A stretch of DNA of 15,196 nucleotides from an uncultured Corynebacterium sp. (GCF_946221935.1 NZ_CAMIGN010000021.1:1-15196); one strand, 5' to 3'; shown: positions 6,003-13,447, numbered from the stretch's first letter. Numbers and translations: made by a program. The notes: generated from the sequence alone by a model not told the origin.

Positions 6003-7895
6003 ATGAACTCCCAGAACCCCCACGACAGGCCCTTTCTTGGCAAGGACGGCCGTGACTTCGCAGACTTTATCGCGGGTTCACAGCGGATGGATACCGAGAA
6101 CATTCCGATCCCTGGCGACGATAAAGATGAAGCACGCTTAGGCTCCGGCTCTTTTGCAGACGAACCAGAAGCCGCAAAGCGCCCTACAATCAGTCCCGAA
6201 TCCCCGGAGGCGGAAGTGATTGAGGCCAAGCGCGCGGAGACCGCTCCCACCGTTGAGGAAAAAGGCGAGGCATTCGTACAGGAACGCAATTCCGCCCGCG
6301 CTACCACGGGCAATGAAAAGCCACTCGCGGAGGACAATGAGCCAGACGGAGAGACCGAGACCGACGAGCGCCCCGGCGTGCAGTCACATGCAGCCAAGGT
6401 GAAGAAGAAGTCCGAGAAGAAGAACAAGAAATCTTCCATCGACGAGGATCTCAACCCTGAGCTGCGCGACCGCGCCGAGGTAATCGGCACCACGGGTCGT
6501 TGGTTTGCGGGCTGGTGCCTGCGCTTCATCATTATTGCCGCAGCGCTTTACCTAGGTTTCCAAGTTTTCGGCAAGCTGTGGGCGGGCATTCTTCCGGTGT
6601 GCCTGTCGGTCATTGTCTGTACGGTTCTCTGGCCGGTCGTGCGTGTATTGCGCAAGGCCAAAGTTCCCAACAGCCTGGCTGTATTAATAGCCATTCTGGG
6701 CTTCTTCGCCCTAATCATCGGCACTTTAGCCGCCATCGCCCCGAGCGCGGTGGATCAGGGCAAAACGATCGTCAACCAAGCTAGCGACGGTATCGGCCGT
6801 ATCCAGGACTGGCTCCAGGGACCGCCTGTGAACCTGCAGGAAAGCCAGTTCAACGACGGCGTGCAGCAGATTACCGACTGGCTGCAAAACAAGTCCGGCG
6901 ACATCGCCACCAGCCTTGCGGCCTTCGGCACTGAAACCGCTTCCCTACTGGTGACCATGTTCGTCATGCTGGTTCTGACATTCTTCTTCCTGAAGGATGG
7001 CGAGAACTTCCTGCCGATGTTGCGCCGCGTGACGGGTCGCCGTGTCGGCTGGCACCTCACCGAGGTTCTGACCCGTTGCTGGAACACTCTGGGTGGCTTC
7101 ATCCGCACGCAGGCCATCGTGTCTGCCATCGACGCGATCTTTATTGGCCTGGGTCTGGTGCTCCTCAACGTGCCACTAGCCGGTCCGCTTGCGATCCTGA
7201 CCTTCTTCGGTGGCTTCATCCCGATGGTGGGTGCATTCGTCGCCGGCGCCCTATCGGTCCTCATCGCACTAGTAGCTGTGGATTTCAATACCGCTGTGAT
7301 GGCGCTGCTGCTCGTTATCGCCGTGCAGCAGCTGGAAGGCAACATCCTGCAGCCAGTGCTGCAGTCCCGTGCGATGAACGTCCACCCTGTCATCATTCTG
7401 CTGTCCGTTACCCTGGGCTCCACTCTGTTTGGCATCATTGGTGCATTCCTGGCAGTACCCACTGCCGCCATGATTGCGGTCATTCTGCGCTACATGGGTG
7501 ATCTAACAGACCTCGCCACAGGCGAAAAGACCTCTAGGGATATCGAGTTCGCCACCACCGCAGGTTCGCTCACCGGAGAACAGTCGGAACGTGCAGCTCA
7601 GCGCTGGCAGGAGCTGCGTAAGGCAATGATGCTCACCAACTCCAAGAAGTCCGAAGCAAATCAGCTAAATGAGCCTCGTCACGGCGGCACTGCCCAAAAC
7701 GGTCAGTCCGCTCAGGCTCCCCGTGCTATCCAAACCGCCACCCAGGACATGAGCTCCGCAGCGGCTGATGGTGGCGTTTCCACGGAAACGGCAGGCACTG
7801 AAAACGAAGGGGCGTCATCCTCTAACGACACAAAGTCACAGATCCGCGGGAAGGTGCAGTCAATCCTGAACTCCCTCCGTGGCAATAACAAGTAA
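6003..7895 (+). CDS. AI-2E family transporter (PerM-like) with long charged tails
   Basis: A 630-residue protein with a membrane core at about residues 165-505 typical of the AI-2E/PerM family. It has an N-terminal pair of helices (FIIIAAALYLGFQVFGKLWAG and the next), then a soluble amphipathic loop with repeated DWLQ segments. Further helices follow, including LLVTMFVMLVLTFFFLKDG, GGFIPMVGAFVAGALSVLIAL, and the ending GIIGAFLAVPTAAMIAVILRY. LKDG, QLEGNILQP and the FLAVP loop are family signatures. Residues 1-160 are acidic and disordered and end in a lysine-rich KVKKKSEKKNKK patch; residues 515-630 are also low complexity. Family substrates are poorly known (autoinducer-2 export, Na+/H+ or efflux have been proposed), so none is assigned. 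The ATG at 6003 follows AGGGAGA closely; initiation signals are unclear. DUF6542 follows after 27 nt. Confidence 0.85.
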   Translation: MNSQNPHDRPFLGKDGRDFADFIAGSQRMDTENIPIPGDDKDEARLGSGSFADEPEAAKRPTISPESPEAEVIEAKRAETAPTVEEKGEAFVQERNSARATTGNEKPLAEDNEPDGETETDERPGVQSHAAKVKKKSEKKNKKSSIDEDLNPELRDRAEVIGTTGRWFAGWCLRFIIIAAALYLGFQVFGKLWAGILPVCLSVIVCTVLWPVVRVLRKAKVPNSLAVLIAILGFFALIIGTLAAIAPSAVDQGKTIVNQASDGIGRIQDWLQGPPVNLQESQFNDGVQQITDWLQNKSGDIATSLAAFGTETASLLVTMFVMLVLTFFFLKDGENFLPMLRRVTGRRVGWHLTEVLTRCWNTLGGFIRTQAIVSAIDAIFIGLGLVLLNVPLAGPLAILTFFGGFIPMVGAFVAGALSVLIALVAVDFNTAVMALLLVIAVQQLEGNILQPVLQSRAMNVHPVIILLSVTLGSTLFGIIGAFLAVPTAAMIAVILRYMGDLTDLATGEKTSRDIEFATTAGSLTGEQSERAAQRWQELRKAMMLTNSKKSEANQLNEPRHGGTAQNGQSAQAPRAIQTATQDMSSAAADGGVSTETAGTENEGASSSNDTKSQIRGKVQSILNSLRGNNK

Positions 7896-7922
7896 AGCAA
7901 ACCAAAGAAGTAGCATTACCCC

Positions 7923-8744
7923 GTGACCGAAAGCAGCCGAACTACAAGCAGTAACCGCACGAGCGCCACGCAGCGCAGCGAAAGTCGCTCTGCACAGCGC
8001 CTCGGCCGTAGTCGTGGCCACGCTGAAATAGCGCACGAGGATTCTCCCTCGCATTGGTTCCCCGTTTGGGCTCCGGTGCTTGTGATGCTGGCGGTGATTT
8101 TCACTGGACTGGTACTAGCCAAGGGTGACACCACAATCCCCACCAGTTTCTTCGTTCTCTTCGTGATCGCAATGATCGTCTCCACGATCTTCGTCGAACC
8201 GCGCGGCCTATTCCTTACTGTGGCCTCATTCCCGCTGTATTACTTGTTTGGATCACTCGTCATCGGCTGGTTTAGCTCTGGGGCGGCGACCATAGCCAGC
8301 AGGAAAACAAAGGTCATTACGTCGATTTACCCCGCCATCGAGCACTTTCTGTGGCTGCTGATCCCTTTCCTCTTTGCGGTGGGAATCGCAGTGTTCCGCT
8401 GGTGGAGCTACCGCGAATCCCTCACTCGCAAGGCCGCAAGGCTAGAGATGCAGCGTCGCCGCCGCAGCGAATCTGACCGCAGCAACATCGAAGCCTACGG
8501 TCGCGCGAAGGAACGTACCCGGGCGCGTAGGGAGTCTCTTTATGATGATGACGCCACCTCGCGTTCCGAACCTGTCAAGAGTTCAGAGAGAGGCGCATAT
8601 TCCCGCCGTGAGGCATCTCCCCGTCAAGCTACCCGCGTGACGCGCAGCTCAGCTGAACTGCGAGATAACGCACAGCGCCGCCGGGTTCCCCTCCCGGAGC
8701 GACGACTGTCCCCCAAGCGCTACCTAGACGACGAGCGCGACTAA
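7923..8744 (+). CDS. DUF6542 membrane protein with basic disordered tail
   Basis: A 273-residue protein of the actinobacterial DUF6542 group. After a Ser/Arg/Thr-rich N-terminus (1-42) there are about four membrane segments: WAPVLVMLAVIFTGLVLA, SFFVLFVIAMIVSTIFV, LFLTVASFPLYYLFGSLVIG and FLWLLIPFLFAVGIAVF. From about 160 on the protein is a strongly basic, Arg-rich disordered tail, probably cytoplasmic. Function unknown. Homologues commonly lie beside ispH in Corynebacterium and mycobacteria, and here the stop is only 3 nt from the convergent ispH stop. The GTG at 7923 is preceded by TAGCAT (7912-7917) 5 nt upstream and no good ribosome site, suggesting a leaderless start; read-through from the AI-2E gene is also possible. 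Confidence 0.8.
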   Translation: MTESSRTTSSNRTSATQRSESRSAQRLGRSRGHAEIAHEDSPSHWFPVWAPVLVMLAVIFTGLVLAKGDTTIPTSFFVLFVIAMIVSTIFVEPRGLFLTVASFPLYYLFGSLVIGWFSSGAATIASRKTKVITSIYPAIEHFLWLLIPFLFAVGIAVFRWWSYRESLTRKAARLEMQRRRRSESDRSNIEAYGRAKERTRARRESLYDDDATSRSEPVKSSERGAYSRREASPRQATRVTRSSAELRDNAQRRRVPLPERRLSPKRYLDDERD

Positions 8745-8747
8745 GAA

Positions 8748-9725
8748 CTACTTCTGCGTACGCGGCGGGCGCAGCTCGCGAGGCAGGGAGAAGATCAGAT
8801 CCTCCGTCGCGGTGGTGACCTCCTCGACTTCACCGAAGCCCTTGTCCGCCAGAAGATCCAATACCCCTCGAACCAGAATCTCCGGCACCGAAGCGCCTGA
8901 GGTTACGCCGACGTTCGTAACGCCCTCGAGCCATGCCGGATCAACTTGCTCTGCGTAATCCACCAGGTGCGCATTCTCTGCGCCGTGCTGCAGAGCGACC
9001 TCCACCAGTCGCTTGGAGTTCGAAGAGTTCTGGGAGCCAACCACGATCATGAGCTCCACCTTCGGCGCAATCGCCTTCACTGCTACCTGGCGGTTCTGTG
9101 TGGCGTAGCAGATGTCATCAGACGGCGGATCCTGGATATCCGGGAACTTTTCGCGGAGCAGTTTCACTGTGGACATGGTCTCGTCCACGCTGAGCGTCGT
9201 TTGAGACAGCCAAACCAACTTGGTGCCCTCCGGGAACTCCAGCGCGTTGACATCATCCTCGCCGTCGACGAGGTGTACAACATCTGGGGCTTCACCCGCT
9301 GTACCTTCGACCTCCTCGTGCCCGTGGTGGCCGATGAGGATGATCTGGTAGCCCTGCTTTGCAAACCGCGTGACCTCGTGGTGGACCTTTGTGACAAGCG
9401 GACACGTGGCGTCAAAAGTCTTGAGCTCGAGCTGACGGGCTTCCTTGTGCACAGCAGGCGACACACCGTGAGCAGAGAAAACCACGTTGGAGCCGCGAGG
9501 AATCTCGGTGGTCTCATCCACAAAAATCACACCGCGTTCCTCGAAAGTCTTCACGACATGCTTGTTGTGCACGATTTCTTTGCGCACGTACAGAGGTGCA
9601 CCATGCTTTTCCAAAGCCTTTTCCACCGACTCGACTGCTCGGTCAACTCCTGCGCAATAGCCACGCGGAGCAGCGAGGAAAACCTTCTTAGTATCGGTAC
9701 TTGGCTCTGTAGTTGGGGTAGTCAT
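8748..9725 (-). CDS. ispH: 4-hydroxy-3-methylbut-2-enyl diphosphate reductase
   Basis: IspH (LytB), the last enzyme of the MEP isoprenoid pathway, reduces HMBPP to IPP and DMAPP with a [4Fe-4S] cluster in the cytoplasm. The 325-residue protein keeps the three cluster cysteines: C24 in APRGYCAGVDRAV, C108 in DATCPLVTKVHHE and C206 in ICYATQNRQ. Substrate-site segments IVHN, SAHGVSP, GHHGHEEVEGT, SQTTLSVDET, SQNSSNS and SGASVPEILV are also present. The ATG at 9725 is chosen: the alternative ATG at 9734 lies within a TACGAT/GGGGCAC stretch that looks like the -10 box and start of a leaderless mRNA, as at ychF. Divergent from xseA, convergent with DUF6542. Complete. Confidence 0.96.
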   Translation of the reverse strand: MTTPTTEPSTDTKKVFLAAPRGYCAGVDRAVESVEKALEKHGAPLYVRKEIVHNKHVVKTFEERGVIFVDETTEIPRGSNVVFSAHGVSPAVHKEARQLELKTFDATCPLVTKVHHEVTRFAKQGYQIILIGHHGHEEVEGTAGEAPDVVHLVDGEDDVNALEFPEGTKLVWLSQTTLSVDETMSTVKLLREKFPDIQDPPSDDICYATQNRQVAVKAIAPKVELMIVVGSQNSSNSKRLVEVALQHGAENAHLVDYAEQVDPAWLEGVTNVGVTSGASVPEILVRGVLDLLADKGFGEVEEVTTATEDLIFSLPRELRPPRTQK

Positions 9726-9761
9726 GTGCCCCATCGTAATGGAAGAGTGAAGCCGGTTAAA
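9726..9761 (-). promoter_or_regulatory. ispH promoter, probably leaderless
   Basis: The minus strand reads TACGAT (9733-9738), then GGGGCAC, then the ATG at 9725. A poor -35 candidate TTTAAC stands 17 nt upstream. The -10-to-start stretch matches that of ychF nearly base for base. Confidence 0.45.
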
Positions 9762-9829
9762 CCACGTGACGGGGTCTGACCATTCACCATCAATGTGGCG
9801 TAGGCGCCCAGGGTGTCCGCACCGTCTTT

Positions 9830-9843
9830 TAGAATGCTTAACC
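9830..9843 (+). promoter_or_regulatory. xseA -10 box, probably leaderless
   Basis: TAGAAT (9830-9835) lies 8 nt before the xseA ATG, and no ribosome site is present between. No clear -35 box is seen. It fits the same arrangement found at ispH, ychF and higB. Confidence 0.45.
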
Positions 9844-11181
9844 ATGAGCGTTCCAAATTCTGCGGAGTCCCCTTGGGCTGTCGGGCAGTTGAACGACCAA
9901 GTAAAGAACTGGATTCAGAAACTTGGGTTCATCTGGGTCGAAGGCCAAGTCACCCAGGTGAACATGAAGAGCACGTGGCGTTTTTCGTATATCACTCTGC
10001 GCGATGTGAACGTCGAAGCCTCCGTGTCTTTGACCGTCGAGACCAGCGCGCTGAAAAATTTGGCTACTCCGGTCAAGGACGGTGACCGGATCATTGTCCA
10101 CGGCAAGCCCTCGTTTTATTCGAAACGTGGCAGTTTTTCCCTCTGGGTGACGGATATTCGCCAGGTGGGAATTGGCCAGTTATTGGCTCAAATAGAACAG
10201 TTGAAGAAGGCAATGTTCGCCGAGGGTCTCTTCGACCCCCGGCTGAAGGCTCCGCTCCCCTTCTTGCCCACAACTGTCGGGCTCATCACTGGGCGTGGTT
10301 CGGCAGCGGAACGGGACGTGATGGAGGTTGCTAAGCGACGATGGCCCGCCGTGCGCTTTCGGGTTATCAACACGGCAGTGCAAGGCCCCAAGACGGTTCC
10401 GCAAGTAGTTGATGCCCTCCAAGAGCTAGAACGCGATCAGGCTGTGGACGTGATCATCGTCGCCCGCGGTGGAGGTTCTGTAGAGGATCTTCTGCCATTT
10501 TCCGAGGAGCCTTTGGTACGCGCAGTGTCCCGAATGCGCACGCCGGTAGTCTCCGCAATCGGCCACGAACCGGACAACCCGCTATTGGACTACGTTGCCG
10601 ATGTCCGTGCGGCCACTCCCACTGACGCAGCGAAGACGGTAGTACCGGACGTCGTGCAGGAACTGCGGATTATCGGCGAAGCACGTGAACGTGGTGCAGG
10701 CGCGTTGCGTAACTGGGTGGCTCACGAGAGGCGTGGGTTAGCGCAGATCCGCACCAGACCAGTCATGGCGGATCCAAGTCTGCCAGTCACCCGGCAAAGA
10801 GAGATCATCGCAGAAGCACTGCAGCGAAAGGATCGCGCACTCGGGGTGCACGTCCGTTCCTTGCGGAGCTCCATCGAGTCGTTGAAGGCTCAGGTTAATG
10901 CACTGGGACCATCGCAGACTCTTGCCCGTGGCTATTCAATCGTGCAAGTTATTCCACGGGATAAATCGGGCGCGCAGGTCGTGACCACGGTGGATCAGGT
11001 TGCTCCCGGCTCACAACTGCGGATCCGGGTTCCCGATGGATCCATCACGGCCGCAGCGATGGGCGTGCAAGCCGCACCGGGTGGCGTCATAAAAAAGACT
11101 CGCGACCGCAGCGACAGTGACAACAACGACCACAACAACCGCGCAGATACCAACGCAGATACGAACACAGAAGAGGCTTAA
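9844..11181 (+). CDS. xseA: Exodeoxyribonuclease VII large subunit
   Basis: The 445-residue catalytic subunit of exonuclease VII, which degrades single-stranded DNA in both directions into oligonucleotides together with XseB. An N-terminal OB-fold (about 10-110) contains FIWVEGQVTQVNMKSTWRF. The catalytic core follows with VGLITGRGSAAERDVMEVAKRR (about 145-166), VDVIIVARGGGSVEDLLPF (about 201-219), VVSAIGHEPDNPLLDYVAD and RAATPTDAAK. Then comes a helical region that binds XseB, and the ARGYSIV segment near 360. The last 30 residues are an unusual Asp/Asn/Thr-rich tail with a duplicated ADTN. The ATG at 9844 fits the family N-terminus and the -10 spacing; an upstream in-frame ATG at 9766 would overlap the ispH promoter. 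It is cotranscribed with xseB, 4 nt downstream. Confidence 0.95.
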   Translation: MSVPNSAESPWAVGQLNDQVKNWIQKLGFIWVEGQVTQVNMKSTWRFSYITLRDVNVEASVSLTVETSALKNLATPVKDGDRIIVHGKPSFYSKRGSFSLWVTDIRQVGIGQLLAQIEQLKKAMFAEGLFDPRLKAPLPFLPTTVGLITGRGSAAERDVMEVAKRRWPAVRFRVINTAVQGPKTVPQVVDALQELERDQAVDVIIVARGGGSVEDLLPFSEEPLVRAVSRMRTPVVSAIGHEPDNPLLDYVADVRAATPTDAAKTVVPDVVQELRIIGEARERGAGALRNWVAHERRGLAQIRTRPVMADPSLPVTRQREIIAEALQRKDRALGVHVRSLRSSIESLKAQVNALGPSQTLARGYSIVQVIPRDKSGAQVVTTVDQVAPGSQLRIRVPDGSITAAAMGVQAAPGGVIKKTRDRSDSDNNDHNNRADTNADTNTEEA

Positions 11182-11185
11182 GACA

Positions 11186-11482
11186 ATGGCAGACAACAAC
11201 GGCACCGGAAACACCGAACAACAGAAGTTTCGCCCGCTCGATCAACTCAGCTACGAGGAAGCGCGGGACGAGCTGGTGGAAGTGGTGAAGATCCTCGAGC
11301 TAGGGCAGATGAGCCTGGACGAATCGCTGAACTACTGGGAGCGCGGCGAGGAGCTGGCAGCATACTGCGAGGATTATCTCAACGGCGCATCACAGCGCAT
11401 CGAAAAGGCACTGCAACAGCGCGAAGCCCGAAGCGCCGGAGCATCTGGAACCGAGCAGGTGGCGCCGAACGGCGAGGAATAG
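11186..11482 (+). CDS. xseB: Exodeoxyribonuclease VII small subunit
   Basis: A 98-residue protein with the XseB core LSYEEARDELVEVVKILELGQMSLDESLNYWERGEELAAYCEDYL at about residues 22-66, which forms the two helices that dock on XseA. The rest is a short polar N-terminus and a Glu/Gly-rich C-terminus. The ATG at 11186 is 4 nt after the xseA stop, with AGAGG about 9 nt upstream inside xseA, so the subunits are made from one transcript in coupled fashion. The open frame extends upstream to 11117, but that stretch reads poly-Thr antiphase to the xseA tail and is not native. It ends 10 nt from the convergent DUF4245 stop. Confidence 0.94.
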   Translation: MADNNGTGNTEQQKFRPLDQLSYEEARDELVEVVKILELGQMSLDESLNYWERGEELAAYCEDYLNGASQRIEKALQQREARSAGASGTEQVAPNGEE

Positions 11483-11492
11483 CAGAAGAGGA

Positions 11493-12092
11493 CTACTTAG
11501 CCTTTGAAGGCTGCGCCGCTTCGCCGACATCGATTGGGTCGGTCGCGGCAATCTTTTCTGCAGCGGTGCGCGTCTGTTCAGCAGAAGCCATAGCCTCGAT
11601 CACCAAACGTACATCCCCCAGGTCAGCAACCCACAATGGGCGTGCATCCTCACCGGTGAAGACATGCCATTCAACGTCTCCAGTGGTTTCGGTACTGGTC
11701 TCTTCCCGCACCGAATCATCAGGCTGGCTTGCCGCCTTGAAGTCGGCACCGGTCTGCGTCAGAGAGATGTAGTTCTCTCCGTTGACGACCCATCCAACCA
11801 AGCTCGACGGTTCGCCGTTGACCATCACACGACGAGCGGAATTGGGCACCCACCCTTCCGGCATTTCCGGGTTGCGGATGGGGAAGTCAAACGTACGGGC
11901 ATCCATCTTCAGCACCGCATCTGCATCGACCTCCTGCACCGGACCCGACCGATCCGCCTCACCCGGATCAAAGGAGCACAGGCCCGTGAACCCGACCGTC
12001 AAGAACATGGCGACCAACAACACCACCAGGGACAGCACGATGTCCTTGGCGGATTGAAATGCGCGGGGTTTTTGAATCTGCACGTCCGCCAT
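11493..12092 (-). CDS. DUF4245 membrane-anchored protein
   Basis: A 199-residue protein of the actinobacterial DUF4245 family, function unknown. It has a short cytoplasmic N-terminus with KPRAFQSAKD, one membrane helix at about 18-39 (IVLSLVVLLVAMFLTVGFTGLC), and an exported domain with FPIRNPEMPEGWVPNSARR and WHVFTGEDARPLWVADLGDVRLVIEA. The cysteine after the helix is not in a proper lipobox. Two starts are possible: ATG at 12092, or GTG at 12083, which is 7 nt after GATAAT (12091-12096) in the arrangement used by ychF and ispH. The latter would remove only three residues. It is divergent from glpX and convergent with xseB; this xseB/DUF4245/glpX order is usual in corynebacteria. Confidence 0.85.
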   Translation of the reverse strand: MADVQIQKPRAFQSAKDIVLSLVVLLVAMFLTVGFTGLCSFDPGEADRSGPVQEVDADAVLKMDARTFDFPIRNPEMPEGWVPNSARRVMVNGEPSSLVGWVVNGENYISLTQTGADFKAASQPDDSVREETSTETTGDVEWHVFTGEDARPLWVADLGDVRLVIEAMASAEQTRTAAEKIAATDPIDVGEAAQPSKAK

Positions 12093-12193
12093 TATCGCAC
12101 TGCCTCTGCTCGACTAGGCAAATTAACCCTGGGTAGGGCTGGCCGATACTGCTAAAGGCATCGCCCGTGGGAAATAGGGCACAATGGAAGTGG

Positions 12194-12221
12194 AATAGAA
12201 CCTATTACCTATCAGCAATAG
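12194..12221 (+). promoter_or_regulatory. AATAG/CTATT repeats upstream of glpX
   Basis: AATAG (12194-12198), CTATT (12202-12206) and AATAG (12217-12221) form two overlapping inverted repeats with 3- and 10-nt spacers in the short DUF4245-glpX gap, just before the glpX ribosome site. They may be an operator or a 5' hairpin. No regulator can be named. Confidence 0.35.
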
Positions 12222-12238
12222 AAAAGAGCTGGAAGATC

Positions 12239-13273
12239 ATGTCGACTGAAGCGCACACCCCTGCTGTCTCCCCCAATCCAGATGCTCCAGATCGCAATCT
12301 GGCAATGGAGCTTGTCCGCGTGACCGAGGCTGCTGCTCTGGCCTCCGGCAAGTGGGTCGGACGTGGGCAAAAGGAATCCGGTGACGGCGCCGCTGTGGAC
12401 GCCATGCGTCAGATGATCAACTCCGTAGAGATGGACGGTGTGGTGGTCATTGGCGAGGGCGAGAAGGACGAAGCCCCGATGCTGTTCAACGGCGAGCATG
12501 TCGGTACCGGTAATGGCCCGGCGGTGGATATCGCCGTCGACCCGGTGGATGGCACCACTCTGATGGCAGAGGGACGCCCGAACGCCATCTCCGTCATCGC
12601 CGCGGCCGAGCGTGGCTCCATGTACGATCCTTCTGCGGTGTTCTACATGAAGAAGATCGCTGTTGGCCCGGAGGCTGTCGGCAAGGTCGACATTGACGCT
12701 CCAGTCGCCGATAACATCAAGGCAGTGGCAAAGGCCAAGGGCACCGTTCCGGGAGACATCACCGTTGTCGTCTTGGATCGCCCGCGCCACGAGGATCTCA
12801 TTCGCGAAATTCGCGAGGCCGGCGCAAAGGTTCGACTCATCGGTGATGGCGATGTCGCCGGCGCCGTGGCTACCGCGCAGGATAATACGACGAATTCCGT
12901 GGACATCATGATGGGCATCGGCGGCACTCCGGAGGGCGTTATCGCCGCAGCAGCGATGAAGTGCATGGGTGGCGAGATCCAGGGCAAGCTGTGGCCGAAG
13001 GACGAAGCCGAGCGCCAGAAGGCTCTGGACGCTGGCCACGACCTGGATCGTGTGCTGACCACCAACGACTTGGTGAACTCCGAGCACTGCTACTTCGTAG
13101 CTACCGGTGTAACCAACGGCGACATGGTGCGTGGCGTTTCCTACCACCAGAACTCCGCTACCACCCGTTCCCTGGTTATGCGTTCTCGTTCCGGCACAAT
13201 CCGCTTCATCGAGTCGCAGCACCAGCTGGCGAAACTGCAGTCCTACTCTGTGCTGGATTACACCCGTAACTAG
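12239..13273 (+). CDS. glpX: Class II fructose-1,6-bisphosphatase
   Basis: A 344-residue GlpX-type enzyme that hydrolyses fructose 1,6-bisphosphate to fructose 6-phosphate in gluconeogenesis. Metal and phosphate motifs are seen in order: GKWVGRGQKESGDGAAVDAM (about 37-56), IGEGEKDEAPMLF (71-83), AVDPVDGTTLMAEGR (99-113), LIGDGDVAGA, and MGIGGTPEGVIAAAA. The EGEKDE, DPVDGTT and GDGD acidic groups bind Mg2+ or Mn2+. It ends QHQLAKLQSYSVLDY. The ATG at 12239 is chosen, with GGAAGA close upstream; the frame is open to 12167 but that stretch reads through the promoter region. In corynebacteria this is normally the main FBPase, needed for growth on gluconeogenic carbon. fum follows 174 nt later in the same direction. 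Confidence 0.96.
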   Translation: MSTEAHTPAVSPNPDAPDRNLAMELVRVTEAAALASGKWVGRGQKESGDGAAVDAMRQMINSVEMDGVVVIGEGEKDEAPMLFNGEHVGTGNGPAVDIAVDPVDGTTLMAEGRPNAISVIAAAERGSMYDPSAVFYMKKIAVGPEAVGKVDIDAPVADNIKAVAKAKGTVPGDITVVVLDRPRHEDLIREIREAGAKVRLIGDGDVAGAVATAQDNTTNSVDIMMGIGGTPEGVIAAAAMKCMGGEIQGKLWPKDEAERQKALDAGHDLDRVLTTNDLVNSEHCYFVATGVTNGDMVRGVSYHQNSATTRSLVMRSRSGTIRFIESQHQLAKLQSYSVLDYTRN

Positions 13274-13332
13274 CCCTTTTATTGACGCCCGCACGCCTCA
13301 ACCGCCCGACATCCTTTTAGGTAAGTTGGGCA

Positions 13333-13349
13333 GTGTCCGTGCGGGACAC
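13333..13349 (+). promoter_or_regulatory. Perfect inverted repeat upstream of fum (site 1)
   Basis: GTGTCC-GTGCG-GGACAC: 6-bp arms around 5 nt, about 100 nt before the fum start. It could be a regulator site or an mRNA hairpin in the leader. No T-run follows, so a terminator for glpX is unlikely. Confidence 0.4.
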
Positions 13350-13383
13350 GAAGACTAATCCGCTTCTTTACGTTCCTGCTGCT

Positions 13384-13402
13384 TGAACGTCGACGACGTT
13401 CA
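13384..13402 (+). promoter_or_regulatory. Perfect inverted repeat upstream of fum (site 2)
   Basis: TGAACGTC-GAC-GACGTTCA: 8-bp arms around 3 nt, 45 nt before the fum start. Its length and symmetry fit a dimeric repressor operator. Spacing excludes an actinobacterial LexA box (GAAC-N4-GTTC). Regulator unknown. Confidence 0.45.
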
Positions 13403-13447
13403 CAGCGGGAAGCGTCATAAAGCAATCGAGATAAAGGTGATGAAAGA

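Noticed and set aside
6755..7483. 242-codon minus-strand frame opposite the AI-2E gene
   Set aside because: Arg/Met/Thr-rich shadow of hydrophobic codons; the plus frame has clear membrane helices and family signatures.
8946..9779. 277-codon plus-strand frame opposite ispH
   Set aside because: Antisense to a complete ispH with all three cluster cysteines; no domain visible.
12212..13294. 360-codon minus-strand frame opposite glpX
   Set aside because: glpX has all catalytic motifs in order; the antisense frame is His/Gly/Val-rich with no recognisable domain.
13385..13401. GAAC...GTTC as a LexA (SOS) box upstream of fum
   Set aside because: The actinobacterial LexA site has a 4-nt spacer between GAAC and GTTC; here the spacer is 9.
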